From Bacteroidales bacterium (GTDB taxonomy: Bacteria > Bacteroidota > Bacteroidia > Bacteroidales > BM520): 64,000 bases of DNA. Numbering within the stretch: position 1 is the first letter of the stretch; every line of letters begins with the position of its first letter. Where the stretch lies: positions 1-64,000 of the forward strand of contig JAEEQW010000007.1 of assembly GCA_016285515.1 (NCBI GenBank), read 5' to 3'. The notes beneath the pieces were generated by a model, which was given only the letters and a program-made list of their open reading frames with translations, was not told where the DNA came from and ran no database searches. A program made the position numbers and the translations under genes. Below are positions 26,659-36,852 of this stretch, one piece after another.

Positions 26659-27618
26659 ATGTTAGTAAAACCATTCCGAAACACATTTCCAATACATTAC
26701 GTCGTTTTTTTCGTATTATCCATAATATATCAGTTGCCCATGCTACTGAATATCAAATTCCTGCATATCAGTGCCCCAAGCGACAAATCGCTTTTCTGGA
26801 ATTGGATTTCATCAGGGAACAACATTGTCATTTCCATTGTGGCGATGGTAATTCTTCTACTATGCGTTTTCTTGACAATAGTGACATCTCAGAACAATTC
26901 TCTGATTACCAAAACATCATCGTTGCCGGCAGCGGTTTTCATCTTCCTGTCTGGGTTCAGGATGCTGACTCCTGAAATGTTTGCAGCAGTGCTGATTTTC
27001 TTATGCCTGTACAGAATAATGGAAACCGTAAACGAACATGCATACCGTGAAATGGATTTTCTATCCGCCGGCACTATGGTCGGGCTGGCATGTCTTCTGA
27101 CGCCAAATGCCTTATACTACATTTTCATTATTCTGATTTCAATGTTCATTCTCAGAATTACCAATATCAGATACATTTTCTTAATCATCCTTGGTTTCGG
27201 ACTGCCGATGTTTTTCTATGCGATAGCTCTGACTGTTACCGGTCAGCTGGCACTTTTCATACCTTCACTGACACCTGACTACTCTTTCGCAAACATAGCA
27301 ATCACAAGCCTCTCGAGCCATGGTGAAAACACCTATTATATTCTGTATCTTGCAATAGCCATTATAGCAATACTGATGACATTTCCTAAAATACCGTCAA
27401 TGACGCTTTCATTGCGCGAAAAATATCTGATAATCATTTTTTCGGCATTAATTGCCCTTGCAAGTTCATTTTTCACCAACAACTGCACTTCATTCCTTCT
27501 TTTGTCGGTGCCTCCTATGACATTCATACTGTCGTTTTTCCTGTCGGAAATCAAACCATTTTGGGAAACGCTCCTGTCACTTTTAATCCTTATGCTGCCA
27601 TTATTTCTTTTCCTGTAA
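26659..27618 (+). CDS. DUF6427-like membrane protein
   Basis: 319 residues, with about eight to nine hydrophobic segments and short loops. The early ISAPSDKSLFWNWI and the middle EHAYREMDFLSAGTMVGLA are like the DUF6427 family, which often sits next to purD in Bacteroidetes. It begins one base after the purD stop codon, so it is translationally coupled. The function is unknown. Confidence 0.75.
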   Translation: MLVKPFRNTFPIHYVVFFVLSIIYQLPMLLNIKFLHISAPSDKSLFWNWISSGNNIVISIVAMVILLLCVFLTIVTSQNNSLITKTSSLPAAVFIFLSGFRMLTPEMFAAVLIFLCLYRIMETVNEHAYREMDFLSAGTMVGLACLLTPNALYYIFIILISMFILRITNIRYIFLIILGFGLPMFFYAIALTVTGQLALFIPSLTPDYSFANIAITSLSSHGENTYYILYLAIAIIAILMTFPKIPSMTLSLREKYLIIIFSALIALASSFFTNNCTSFLLLSVPPMTFILSFFLSEIKPFWETLLSLLILMLPLFLFL

Positions 27619-27621
27619 TAA

Positions 27622-28212
27622 ATGCTATATCAATTTGAAGGTTACAAAATCATAGCGGGATGTGACGAAGCCGGCCGCGGCTGTCTTGCCGGTCCAGTCT
27701 ATGCGGCTGCAGTCATATTACCTGAAGATGTTGAAATAGAATGCATTAACGATTCAAAGCAACTTTCGGCAAAAAAAAGATATCAGTTAAGGGATATAAT
27801 AGAAAGCAAGGCTATCACATATGCCGTGGCATCATGCAGCAACGTTGAAATCGATGAAATAAACATTCTGAATGCTTCCATACTCGCAATGCACCGCGCA
27901 ATAGACAAACTAAGGCAAAAGCCTGACACACTTCTCATTGACGGCAACAGATTCAAGCCATACAAAGATATTCCGCACCATTGCATAGTAAAAGGTGACG
28001 CCACCTACGGGCAGATAGCTGCCGCATCAATACTTGCCAAAACATACCGTGACGATTTCATGATAGAAATCGGCAAGGAATTTCCCCAGTATCACTGGGA
28101 AAAGAACAAAGGCTACCCCACCGCCGAACATGCCGAAGCCATCTTAAAATTCGGCTTCTCAAAATACCACAGAAAGACTTTTTCCGTTCCAACGCAAATA
28201 AATCTTTTCTGA
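27622..28212 (+). CDS. rnhB: Ribonuclease HII
   Basis: 196 residues, normal for the family. The acidic active-site motif [20 protein letters not shown] is near the N-terminus, followed by [33 protein letters not shown], and the C-terminal [11 protein letters not shown]. It removes ribonucleotides from DNA and RNA-DNA hybrids in the cytoplasm. Begins 3 bases after the DUF6427 gene. Confidence 0.97.
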   Translation: MLYQFEGYKIIAGCDEAGRGCLAGPVYAAAVILPEDVEIECINDSKQLSAKKRYQLRDIIESKAITYAVASCSNVEIDEINILNASILAMHRAIDKLRQKPDTLLIDGNRFKPYKDIPHHCIVKGDATYGQIAAASILAKTYRDDFMIEIGKEFPQYHWEKNKGYPTAEHAEAILKFGFSKYHRKTFSVPTQINLF

Positions 28213-28227
28213 AAAGCGTTTTTTTAT

Positions 28228-28235
28228 TACTTTTG
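28228..28235 (+). promoter_or_regulatory. -7 box TACTTTTG
   Basis: Matches TAnnTTTG 21 bases upstream of the ATG at 28257; no -33 element is evident. Suggests separate transcription from rnhB. Confidence 0.5.
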
Positions 28236-28256
28236 TAAGTTTTAATTATCAGTCCG

Positions 28257-30188
28257 ATGAAATCCAAAAAGAGCAAATTAATACTACTAATTGCAACGCT
28301 GGTAGTCGCATTGTCATTAGTTGCAGTTGTACTTTTCAACATTAACAGAAACAAGCCGATAGCATTACCGAACATTTTGCCTCTCAACAACATACAGATG
28401 ATATTCGTATCCAATACGCTTGACAACATGAATACCGCCATGAGCATCGGTAACATATCTGACAGGTTAGGCAAAAACATAAACGATTTCAATTCCATAA
28501 GGAGTGCTCTGAATTATATTCAAAAAGACTCGGCAAGTTACAGCAAGTTCGCATCAGTACCTATATATATATCCACTTATACAGACGGGGCATGGCTGAT
28601 AATCCTTGAAACCAACAATACGCCAAGTGTTTCATCAAATGTCAACACAGGGCGCAGCGAAGGATATTTCTACATTGCACCACGAAACGCATCACACAAA
28701 ATCGGGACTGACATCAACAACAACCTTTTGTCTGCAAGCGAAAAGAGGCAGATTACCGACATTCTTCTGTCACATGATGAACATTCGGACATATACATTA
28801 TTGAAAAGCTGAATACAAAAGATGCAGCATGGGTTTGCCACGACGTCTATTTCTTCGATGACCTGCAGGTGGTTTCATTCTACAATAACTATGCGGTCAC
28901 CACAAAGTTGCTGAAGGACAATGCTTCATTGTTCATCCAGTCATTCAGAAACTGCAATGCCACATACAGGATAGCCAACGAAAACAACTTGTCAACCACA
29001 TGGCTCACATCGCAATACATTGCAGCTGAGGAGCTTCCTCCAATTGTTGAAGAAGAGACGCCTCCTGCAAAAGAGAAAAAGCCGGCACCTGTTGAAGAGA
29101 AAAAAGCTGAAACTGAGACATCGACACCTGAAACGCCGGCTCCACCGGTAATCGCCGATGCAATATTCGCTGCACCGTCTGACATTGTTTCCGGTCCATT
29201 TGCAGTCAACAGTCACCGCGATGCAGGCGGTATCATCATCCAGACAGCCGACAACACCCTGTACTGTCTCGATTCCAACGGCACTCAGAAATGGAAGGTG
29301 AATCTCGACTCCAAAATTATCGGCGAAATAACCGAAGTTGACTGGTACAAAAACAAGAAAATACAGTACATGTTCAACACCGCCACACGACTTTACATAG
29401 TTGATGTCCTCGGCAATTTCGTAAAGAAGTTTCCGTTGTCCCTCCCTGTCAAAGCTCAGAATCAGATTGCAGTCCAAGAAACCAGTGACAGCGATTTTGC
29501 AATTTACTACAACGGCATTGATAACGCATTCTATTATCTGAAATTCAACAACAATGATCTGACCATCCAGAAGAAAAACGACGGAATCGGCCATGTTTCA
29601 CAACCTTACACAATTCTGTACGAGAAGAGCACACCTTACGTTATAGTTCAGAAGGATGACAACACCATGCAGATATACAAAGCAAACGGAACTCTGCAAG
29701 CCAACGTTGACAACAAGGTGAAAAACAATCCGAACTCACCTGTCTATAACAACTCACTTAATGCAAAGGGAGCCTTCTTGACTGGCAGTGAGGACGGAAC
29801 CCTTGCCTATATTAATAAAAACGGCACTATCACCACCACCAGTCTGCTCGGCAAGGCAAGACCAGCAGTAATGTATTTTGACGATAATTCCGCACAGGGT
29901 AAAGACTTCTTCTTTATCTCAAGCAAAAAAATCGAAGGGATGACAGCACTGAAAAAACAGCTTTTCTCCTCTGACCTTGACGTGAGTAACATTACAAAGA
30001 CGAGCATTACCGATTACAACGGACAAGTGGTCTTTGTCATTTTCTCATCATCCGAACATACCGCTGACGTAGTGAGATACTACAAGAATGGAAAAGTATT
30101 AAAGAACTCCTATCCTACAAGTTCAATGCCTGCTGCAAATGATAAGGATGTATTTATGGCCGACGGCAAATATGTTGTAAAAAAATAA
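28257..30188 (+). CDS. Membrane-anchored DUF3352/PQQ-like protein
   Basis: 643 residues. An N-terminal membrane helix (residues 8-27) is followed by a periplasmic domain of about 230 residues. A linker rich in Pro, Glu, Ala and Lys (about 260-295) connects to a C-terminal beta-propeller-like domain with motifs such as CLDSNGTQKWKVNLD, VDWYKNKKIQYMFNT and VDVLGNFVKKFPLSLPV. This matches the DUF3352/PQQ-like protein that Bacteroidetes carry next to rnhB. No catalytic residues are seen. A structural or envelope role is likely. Confidence 0.75.
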   Translation: MKSKKSKLILLIATLVVALSLVAVVLFNINRNKPIALPNILPLNNIQMIFVSNTLDNMNTAMSIGNISDRLGKNINDFNSIRSALNYIQKDSASYSKFASVPIYISTYTDGAWLIILETNNTPSVSSNVNTGRSEGYFYIAPRNASHKIGTDINNNLLSASEKRQITDILLSHDEHSDIYIIEKLNTKDAAWVCHDVYFFDDLQVVSFYNNYAVTTKLLKDNASLFIQSFRNCNATYRIANENNLSTTWLTSQYIAAEELPPIVEEETPPAKEKKPAPVEEKKAETETSTPETPAPPVIADAIFAAPSDIVSGPFAVNSHRDAGGIIIQTADNTLYCLDSNGTQKWKVNLDSKIIGEITEVDWYKNKKIQYMFNTATRLYIVDVLGNFVKKFPLSLPVKAQNQIAVQETSDSDFAIYYNGIDNAFYYLKFNNNDLTIQKKNDGIGHVSQPYTILYEKSTPYVIVQKDDNTMQIYKANGTLQANVDNKVKNNPNSPVYNNSLNAKGAFLTGSEDGTLAYINKNGTITTTSLLGKARPAVMYFDDNSAQGKDFFFISSKKIEGMTALKKQLFSSDLDVSNITKTSITDYNGQVVFVIFSSSEHTADVVRYYKNGKVLKNSYPTSSMPAANDKDVFMADGKYVVKK

Positions 30189-30195
30189 CCTTACA

Positions 30196-30936
30196 ATGTT
30201 GCAGGTACTAAGGCACAAATACAGAATTGACGCATGTGACATTGATTTCACCGAACATCTCTGTTACAATTCAGTATTCAAGATATTTCAGGAGTTATGG
30301 ACTGACTTCAACTCCTGCAATGGCAAAGACAACTTCAACATCCGCGATGACTACGGGGCATTCTGGATTGTAACCCGCTATATGGCAAACATTTACGAAC
30401 TCCCCAAATATCATGATTTCATTGATGCTGAAATATGGGTTGTCGATCGCCAGAACTTGCGCCTACTACTCGGAATTCAGGCAAAAATGGAAGACCGTAT
30501 ATTCTTTGAAGGCAAGATTGAAGCATGCGCCCTCAGCCTCATCGACCAGAGCATCTGCACTCTCGACGAAATCGAGTATCCACTTGCCTCCGAAATCGTC
30601 AGCATACAGCCGGACTACAAATGCGGCAGATTCACACGGATAATGAAAGACACCACTGCCGAAGACTTCATTTATCAGAGGAAAATACGTGCCTGCGACA
30701 TTGATATGTCAAGACACACAAACAATCTGGCATATCTTCCGATACTCCTCAACGCCAAACCCACCTCGTTCTACTTGCACAACCCTTTGAAATACATCGA
30801 GATACACTATATTCTTCAAAGTCACGAAGGTGACGACCTCAATATTGCAGTTTACGATGACCATGCCGGCAACATGGTGTTTTCCGCCAAGAATTCCGAA
30901 GGGAAATACGTAACCAAGATTATTGCTAAATACTAA
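30196..30936 (+). CDS. Acyl-ACP thioesterase
   Basis: 246 residues, double hot-dog fold. DIDFTEHLCYNSVFKIFQE in the first half and ACDIDMSRHTNNLAYLPIL in the second, where N..N-H-type catalytic residues of FatA/FatB enzymes are located. It releases free fatty acids from acyl carrier protein in the cytoplasm. Follows the DUF3352-like gene by 7 bases and precedes nadE. Confidence 0.85.
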   Translation: MLQVLRHKYRIDACDIDFTEHLCYNSVFKIFQELWTDFNSCNGKDNFNIRDDYGAFWIVTRYMANIYELPKYHDFIDAEIWVVDRQNLRLLLGIQAKMEDRIFFEGKIEACALSLIDQSICTLDEIEYPLASEIVSIQPDYKCGRFTRIMKDTTAEDFIYQRKIRACDIDMSRHTNNLAYLPILLNAKPTSFYLHNPLKYIEIHYILQSHEGDDLNIAVYDDHAGNMVFSAKNSEGKYVTKIIAKY

Positions 30937-30946
30937 ATAAAATTAC

Positions 30947-30954
30947 TATTTTTG
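30947..30954 (+). promoter_or_regulatory. -7 box TATTTTTG before nadE
   Basis: TATTTTTG, 28 bases before the ATG at 30983. The likely -33 (TTG at 30923-30925) is imperfect. Confidence 0.5.
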
Positions 30955-30982
30955 CAGTTTACCATACCACGGATGATATCAA

Positions 30983-31768
30983 ATGGAAAAAATTAAAAAC
31001 ATAATCATAGAAAAGCTGCAGCAGTTCTTCAAAGATGCAGGCTTTTCAAAGGCTGTCCTCGGGATGTCGGGCGGAATCGATTCCGCTTTAGTTCTGGCTC
31101 TTGCAGTCGAGGCTCTCGGCAAAGACAATGTTCTTCCGGTTCTCATGCCATCAAAATTCTCAACTGACCATTCGGTGAACGATGCGCTTGAAATGGTGAA
31201 AAATGTCGAAACCGACCATTTCATAATTCCAATAAACGACATTTACGAAATTGTAAACCAAAGTCTTGAACCTGTATTCCAGGGTGCACCATTCGATGTG
31301 ACAGAAGAGAACATCCAGGCACGTATCAGGGGTGTGATTCTGATGGCCATATCAAACAAACAGCACAGACTGTTGCTCAACACCTCCAACAAGAGCGAAT
31401 TGTGCATGGGCTATGGCACTCTCTACGGCGATTTGTGCGGCAGCATCTCGGTCATCGGCGACCTGTACAAGACACAGGTATATTCACTCGCCCGTTACAT
31501 CAACAAAGATAAGGAAATCATTCCTGTCAATATCATAAACAAGGCCCCGTCGGCTGAACTGCATCCGGGACAGAAGGATTCGGACTCACTGCCGCCTTAC
31601 GACATTCTCGACCCTATCCTCAAAGCATACGTTGATGATAAGATGCCACCGGAAGAAATCATAGCCAAAGGCTATGACGCAGAATACGTAAACCGTGCCG
31701 TAAAACTATACAAAGGCAGTCGTTTCAAAGCAGCACAGCTGCCCCCTGTCTTGAAAATCGACCTATAG
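30983..31768 (+). CDS. nadE: NH3-dependent NAD synthetase
   Basis: 261 residues. PP-loop GMSGGIDSALVLALAVEALG, then TSNKSELCMGYGT and KAPSAELHPGQKDSDSLPPY are typical of the short ammonia-dependent NadE. It amidates nicotinate adenine dinucleotide to NAD in the cytoplasm. There is no glutaminase domain. The next gene begins 18 bases later. Confidence 0.96.
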   Translation: MEKIKNIIIEKLQQFFKDAGFSKAVLGMSGGIDSALVLALAVEALGKDNVLPVLMPSKFSTDHSVNDALEMVKNVETDHFIIPINDIYEIVNQSLEPVFQGAPFDVTEENIQARIRGVILMAISNKQHRLLLNTSNKSELCMGYGTLYGDLCGSISVIGDLYKTQVYSLARYINKDKEIIPVNIINKAPSAELHPGQKDSDSLPPYDILDPILKAYVDDKMPPEEIIAKGYDAEYVNRAVKLYKGSRFKAAQLPPVLKIDL

Positions 31769-31786
31769 AATCAATATAAAACAAAT

Positions 31787-34700
31787 ATGAAAAAGATCTA
31801 CACAATCATCGCAATATTACTTGCGATTTTAACAACCGGCAACGCAATATGCCAGAAAAGCCAAAACTATTGGGACTTCGACAAATGGGGCGAAGTCTAT
31901 TTCTCATTTCAGACCGACAATGCCAAGGATTTGCAGGCACTGTCACGCATCATTTCCATTGACAAATATGACAACGGGACAGTGATTGCATACGCCAACG
32001 AACGGACTTTCAACGAGTTCCTGCAGTTCGGCTATGAACCGACCATACTTCTCCACCCTTCCATGGTATTTCCTGAAGAAGAATTCAAAATGTACACCCT
32101 CGACCAATTTAATGCCAAGGAAACATACGAATGGGATTCTTACCCAACTTATCCGGCATACGTTGCAATGATGGATGAATTTCAGACAGATTATCCATCA
32201 ATATGCACCACTATCCGCCTCGCACCAACTGTTCAGAACAGGGAGTTAATCATCTGCAAACTAACAAGTGCGAACAATCCTACGACAAAGACGAGAGTAC
32301 TGCTGACAAGTTCAATGCACGGTGACGAGACTACAGGTATCGTTCTTCTTTTGAGAATGATTGATTACCTGTGCACACACTATGGAACCGACCCTCGCAT
32401 CACCGGATTCCTTGACAATGCAGAAATCTGGATATGCCCTATGGCTAATCCTGACGGAACATATCACGGCGGAAACAATACTGTCTTCGGCTCTCAGAGA
32501 TACAACGGCAACAACTGCGACCTCAACCGTAACTACAAGGATGATGCATTCGGAGACCACCCTGACGGTAACGTATGGCAGCCTGAAACCATAGCATTCA
32601 TGAATCTTGTGGATACAGTCCAGTTCACTATAAGCTTCAACTACCACGGTGGAGCAGAAGTCTGCAACTATCCATGGGACAACAAGAGTCCACTTCATGC
32701 TGACAATGCATGGTGGGTACTGATATGCCGTGAATATGCTGATACAGCCCACGTTTACAACAGCAGCTATATGACCTACCTTCAGAACGGTATCACCAAC
32801 GGTTACCAATGGTACACCATCACCGGCAGCCGTCAGGATAATGCAAACGCATTCCATAATCTGAAGGAAGTCACAATTGAAATAAGCAATACCAAGACAT
32901 TACCTGCCTCACAACTGCCAAACCATTGGAACTGGAATTACCGTTCGGTGCTTAACTTCATTCAGGAAGCATTATATGGTATCCACGGAACAGTCACCGA
33001 TGCAGAAACCGGCAACCCTATCAATGACTGCCAAATTTTCATTGAAGGCCACGACACAAACGGTTCACACTCAATGTCAGACCCTTACGGCTACTACGCC
33101 CGTCCAATCAAAGGCGGCACATATAATGTCACTTACATGGCTTTAGGTTATGAACCTGTAACTATCCCTATAACCATTTCAGATTTTCAGACTGTTGTTC
33201 AGGATGTCCAGCTGACTTACACAGGAATGACAGTATCATTTGAGGCAGATGCTACAAACGTTTCACTTGGCGGCACCGTTAATTTCACAAACAGCACCTA
33301 CTCTCAAGACCCGATAACATCATATTATTGGGAATTTCCTGGCGGTACCCCTTCAACAAGCACCGAAGAAAATCCTTCCGTGGTATATTCCTCAGAAGGC
33401 ACTTTTGACGTAACTCTCACAGTTACAAGTGAATCAGAGACCGCAACTCTTACCAAGGAAAACTATATCACCGTCACCAACATGTATCTTATGCAGACAG
33501 GCACTTTCACAACCTGCAGTGGCATGTTCTTCGATGACGGCGGTCCTTCCGGCAACTACGGCAACCAGAAGAACTACACCATCACCTTTACTCCAAGCAC
33601 CCCAGGAGCACAGATGTCAGTCACCTTCGAATCATTCCATTTAGAGAACAACTATGACTTTCTGTTCATCTACGACGGTCCTAACACATCATCACCATCT
33701 TTGGGAACATACTCCGGCACCAGCAGTCCAGGCACCAAGACCTCAACCGCTGAAGACGGCTCTCTCACATTCAAGTTCACATCCGATTATTCCGTGACTT
33801 ACGACGGCTGGTCAGCAGTACTCTCCTGCATCGGCGGAAATCCTTGCGTCGCCCCACAGATTTCAGGCACATTCGATTTAGTCGGCACAGAAGCTACAGT
33901 CTTCCTCTCATGGGAAGAAGTCGCAGGCTCATCCGGCTACAAAATATATCGCAACGATGTACTACTCGGCTCAACCACGAGTGCCTCTTTTGAAGATACA
34001 GACCTCATCTCCGGCAACCAATACTGCTATACTGTGAAATCCATCTGCGAAGACGGCGATACAGAGCCTTCAAACCAAGTATGCTTCAACTATCTGCTCG
34101 GTGATGCCAATGATGACGGTACCGTCAATGTTTCAGACATCATGACATTGATAAACTATCTGATGAACGGAAATCCGGACAATATAGTATTGCCTAACGC
34201 TGATGTCAATCAAGATGGGGTGTTCAATGTAATCGATGTCGTATGCATAGTAAACATCATAACTTCCGGAAGTTATATCCCTAACCAATGTAACAATTCC
34301 GATGATTCCGCAGTCTATACGATAAAGAATGGCGTTCTTTACCTCAACACCACAAAACCACTCAGTGGCATTCAGTTCACATTCAAACTCAACGGCAGCG
34401 GGGAACCTGAATTATTGCAGCCTATGAACAATTTTGAAACCAATGCCGCACTCAATTCTGAAGGCCAATATGTCGTAATAGCTTACGGAATGGACAATGT
34501 AAAGCTCGACAACGGCGAATATGCTATTATGAACGTTGCTGAAGCGACAATAGTTTCAGCAGTGTTCTGCGACCCATTTGGTTGCAAGGTTAATCCTGTT
34601 GACGGCAACACATTAGGCATTGAAGATTATTCTGTAACTGCATCACAGCCCTACCCTTCACCATTCAGTAATGAACTTACTATTCCATATATCGTAAATG

Positions 34701-34894
34701 AAGCAGCCAACAACGTTGAGTTTGTTATCACATCCATCAGCGGTAAAGTGGTCACTGTCATTTCCGCCGATGCCACAGCAGGAAGCCACAAGGTCACGTG
34801 GAATCCGGAAGGCATAGCTGATGGCATGTATATCATAACATTACGTGTTGACGGATCAGACATATATCACTCGAAGGTTATCCTTCAAAAATAA
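31787..34894 (+). CDS. Multidomain secreted M14 metallocarboxypeptidase with PKD, CUB, dockerin-like and T9SS domains
   Basis: 1035 residues. In order: signal peptide (1-22, ending AICQ), propeptide-like segment, M14 zinc carboxypeptidase (about 110-400) with zinc motif HGDE (His178, Glu181), His287 in NYHGGAE and general-base Glu365 in VTIEIS. Then a carboxypeptidase regulatory repeat (GIHGTVTDAETGNPI), PKD-like (WEFPGGTP), CUB-like (TCSGMFFDDGGPSGNYGNQ), Fn3-like, a dockerin-like pair of Ca-binding repeats near 770-830 (DANDDGTVNVSDI and DVNQDGVFNVIDV), a cohesin-like beta domain, and a T9SS type A tail (DGMYIITLRV). Likely surface-anchored and cleaving C-terminal residues of proteins or peptides. 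Functions of the accessory domains are inferred. Confidence 0.9.
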   Translation: MKKIYTIIAILLAILTTGNAICQKSQNYWDFDKWGEVYFSFQTDNAKDLQALSRIISIDKYDNGTVIAYANERTFNEFLQFGYEPTILLHPSMVFPEEEFKMYTLDQFNAKETYEWDSYPTYPAYVAMMDEFQTDYPSICTTIRLAPTVQNRELIICKLTSANNPTTKTRVLLTSSMHGDETTGIVLLLRMIDYLCTHYGTDPRITGFLDNAEIWICPMANPDGTYHGGNNTVFGSQRYNGNNCDLNRNYKDDAFGDHPDGNVWQPETIAFMNLVDTVQFTISFNYHGGAEVCNYPWDNKSPLHADNAWWVLICREYADTAHVYNSSYMTYLQNGITNGYQWYTITGSRQDNANAFHNLKEVTIEISNTKTLPASQLPNHWNWNYRSVLNFIQEALYGIHGTVTDAETGNPINDCQIFIEGHDTNGSHSMSDPYGYYARPIKGGTYNVTYMALGYEPVTIPITISDFQTVVQDVQLTYTGMTVSFEADATNVSLGGTVNFTNSTYSQDPITSYYWEFPGGTPSTSTEENPSVVYSSEGTFDVTLTVTSESETATLTKENYITVTNMYLMQTGTFTTCSGMFFDDGGPSGNYGNQKNYTITFTPSTPGAQMSVTFESFHLENNYDFLFIYDGPNTSSPSLGTYSGTSSPGTKTSTAEDGSLTFKFTSDYSVTYDGWSAVLSCIGGNPCVAPQISGTFDLVGTEATVFLSWEEVAGSSGYKIYRNDVLLGSTTSASFEDTDLISGNQYCYTVKSICEDGDTEPSNQVCFNYLLGDANDDGTVNVSDIMTLINYLMNGNPDNIVLPNADVNQDGVFNVIDVVCIVNIITSGSYIPNQCNNSDDSAVYTIKNGVLYLNTTKPLSGIQFTFKLNGSGEPELLQPMNNFETNAALNSEGQYVVIAYGMDNVKLDNGEYAIMNVAEATIVSAVFCDPFGCKVNPVDGNTLGIEDYSVTASQPYPSPFSNELTIPYIVNEAANNVEFVITSISGKVVTVISADATAGSHKVTWNPEGIADGMYIITLRVDGSDIYHSKVILQK

Positions 34895-34914
34895 TTTTAT
34901 AGTTTTTTTATACA

Positions 34915-34942
34915 AGGGCACCTAATCGTGCCCTATTTTTTT
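34915..34942 (+). terminator. Rho-independent terminator after the carboxypeptidase gene
   Basis: AGGGCAC (34915-34921) pairs with GTGCCCT (34928-34934) around CTAATC, followed by an A and seven T. It ends four bases before the next gene's ATG at 34946. Confidence 0.8.
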
Positions 34943-34945
34943 ATT

Positions 34946-36802
34946 ATGAGAAAGGTCATCTTCACCATATTATCAGTACTGCTGTCAGTTGTGGCAACCA
35001 GTCAGGACATTGATTTTGAGCTAAAACCAGTTGATATTTCTAATCATAATCCTAAAATTTATCGTATTAATAAATTAAACGAGGAATTAAAGATATACAG
35101 GAGGTATTCGAATGAAACAGAATTTCAACTTATTGCCACGAAAATATTTATTTCAGATAATGATCCTTTCGTGGACGAATCTATTTCAGTTTGTTATGGT
35201 TATGACCTAGACGAATCAGACAACAATATATACTATTATATCACGAATAACGACAGTACAAGTTTTTCTCGTGAAAAAGGAGGAAACTTTGGTGATTCAA
35301 ATCATCCTGAATTGCCGAAACTAACATATTTGGACATAGACAACAACAATCTTGTCCTCCATTGGGAACCGTCAAATTCCGATGACATTCAATATTACGA
35401 ACTGTGCAGATTTAATTCATCAGGTAACATTCCCATCAAACGTTATTACGGATACGAGTCCCCAATCATAATAGCTGAAAATATATGCGGCAACGTTGAT
35501 TCCATTGATTCCCCATACATCATTTTAGCATATGACTTTTGCGGTAATCCCTCCAAAATAGGACCAGATCCTACGAATACGAAAAAACTCTACCCTCCGA
35601 TTCTGGAAAGTGTAGAATATGACAACTGCAACACGCTTACATTCAAATGGAGCAAAAACAGGTCTTTGAACGGTGAAATCACAGGCTGCCAAATACAATA
35701 CAAATTAGACGAAACTGCTCAGGAAATAAAAGAGATTGAAATTCCATTGCAGTACGTTGACACCACAGAAACAGATTTCCAAATTTACAGATTAAAAGTT
35801 TCAGAGTATCAAGAGTTAAGCAATAACAACTCCCTATATTTCAGAATAAGAACCACCAATGGACAAGACCTCTCCTCGAACACGTGCTGGGTCGGGCCCA
35901 TCTCTATCGGTAAGATTCCTGAAGCCCCCGACTTCTCCATAGTTTCTGTCATTACCAATTCAAACAACTCTAACAATAGTATAACACTTAGAATAACAGA
36001 CAATAGCTCTAATCCTATTTCCGGCAGAAAATACATATTAACAAGAGATTACGGCGGCAGCACTCAAGAAATCTGGTCAAAAAATGATGACGAAATACCG
36101 AGTCGTTTCACAACAACTTTTACCGATGATATCTCCAACACCAACAGTTATATAAAATACAGACTATCAGTAGTATATAAATGCAATAACGATACGCTCG
36201 GAGAAACCTGTTTCAATTCAATATATCTTGATACCAGTGGTAACGACACCGAAATAGCACTGTCATGGAATAGCATTTCAACTGACCAATACGATGACAT
36301 AACTTATAATGTTGTAAGAACATATAACGGTGAAGAATATTCAGAAGACGTACAAAACAATACAACATATACTGAGGATCTGTCATTCATCGATCCGAAT
36401 TCATTCAAGCCGGTAAAATGGCATGTGGAAGCAATTAATAATGGCAATATAATAGCAGTTTCCAATACTATCACGCTCGAAAACTCAGGTGATTTGTTAA
36501 TGCCAGATGCCTTCATTCCCGACAGTGAGCACGAAATCAACAGATTCTTCGGGCCGATGAATAAATTTGACGAAAATAATATAAAGAAATACACACTTCG
36601 AATATTCAACAATACCGGCACTCTCATCTGGTCAACAGATAATTATTCCTATGATGACCTGGAAATATCACGCTGGAATGGAAATGATTTCCGGGGACAA
36701 CCATGTGTACGCGGCACTTACATCTACGAGGTGTATGTGGAATTAGATGAAAATATTACGCGCACTGCGAGAGGCACCGTAACACTCATCAGAAATAATT
36801 GA
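34946..36802 (+). CDS. Large exported protein with T9SS type B (gliding-motility C-terminal) domain
   Basis: 618 residues from ATG at 34946; a GTG at 34928 lies in the terminator stem and is rejected. A signal peptide (MRKVIFTILSVLLSVVATSQ) precedes beta-rich Fn3-like repeats (for example LTFKWSKNRSLNGEITGCQI) without any visible enzyme. The last about 90 residues (MPDAFIPDSEHEINRFFGP, then YTLRIFNNTG, ending GTYIYEVYVELD) are the CHU_C/type B T9SS sorting domain. It probably sits at or beyond the cell surface. AT-rich, Asn-rich composition differs from neighbours. The T-rich tract of the preceding terminator lies right before its ATG. Confidence 0.85.
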   Translation: MRKVIFTILSVLLSVVATSQDIDFELKPVDISNHNPKIYRINKLNEELKIYRRYSNETEFQLIATKIFISDNDPFVDESISVCYGYDLDESDNNIYYYITNNDSTSFSREKGGNFGDSNHPELPKLTYLDIDNNNLVLHWEPSNSDDIQYYELCRFNSSGNIPIKRYYGYESPIIIAENICGNVDSIDSPYIILAYDFCGNPSKIGPDPTNTKKLYPPILESVEYDNCNTLTFKWSKNRSLNGEITGCQIQYKLDETAQEIKEIEIPLQYVDTTETDFQIYRLKVSEYQELSNNNSLYFRIRTTNGQDLSSNTCWVGPISIGKIPEAPDFSIVSVITNSNNSNNSITLRITDNSSNPISGRKYILTRDYGGSTQEIWSKNDDEIPSRFTTTFTDDISNTNSYIKYRLSVVYKCNNDTLGETCFNSIYLDTSGNDTEIALSWNSISTDQYDDITYNVVRTYNGEEYSEDVQNNTTYTEDLSFIDPNSFKPVKWHVEAINNGNIIAVSNTITLENSGDLLMPDAFIPDSEHEINRFFGPMNKFDENNIKKYTLRIFNNTGTLIWSTDNYSYDDLEISRWNGNDFRGQPCVRGTYIYEVYVELDENITRTARGTVTLIRNN

Positions 36803-36831
36803 CATACATATTTAAAAAAACACTATCTTTG
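36799..36831 (+). promoter_or_regulatory. Promoter of guaB
   Basis: TTGA at 36799-36802 and TATCTTTG at 36824-36831 with a 21-base spacer. It overlaps the end of the preceding gene and sets the guaB start at the ATG at 36853 rather than at 36799. Confidence 0.65.
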
Positions 36832-36852
36832 CAAAATTTTAATCAAACCAAA

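Noticed and set aside
34928..34945. GTG start extending the T9SS type-B gene upstream
   Set aside because: The GTG lies inside the 3' arm of the terminator stem; the ATG at 34946 begins a normal signal peptide.
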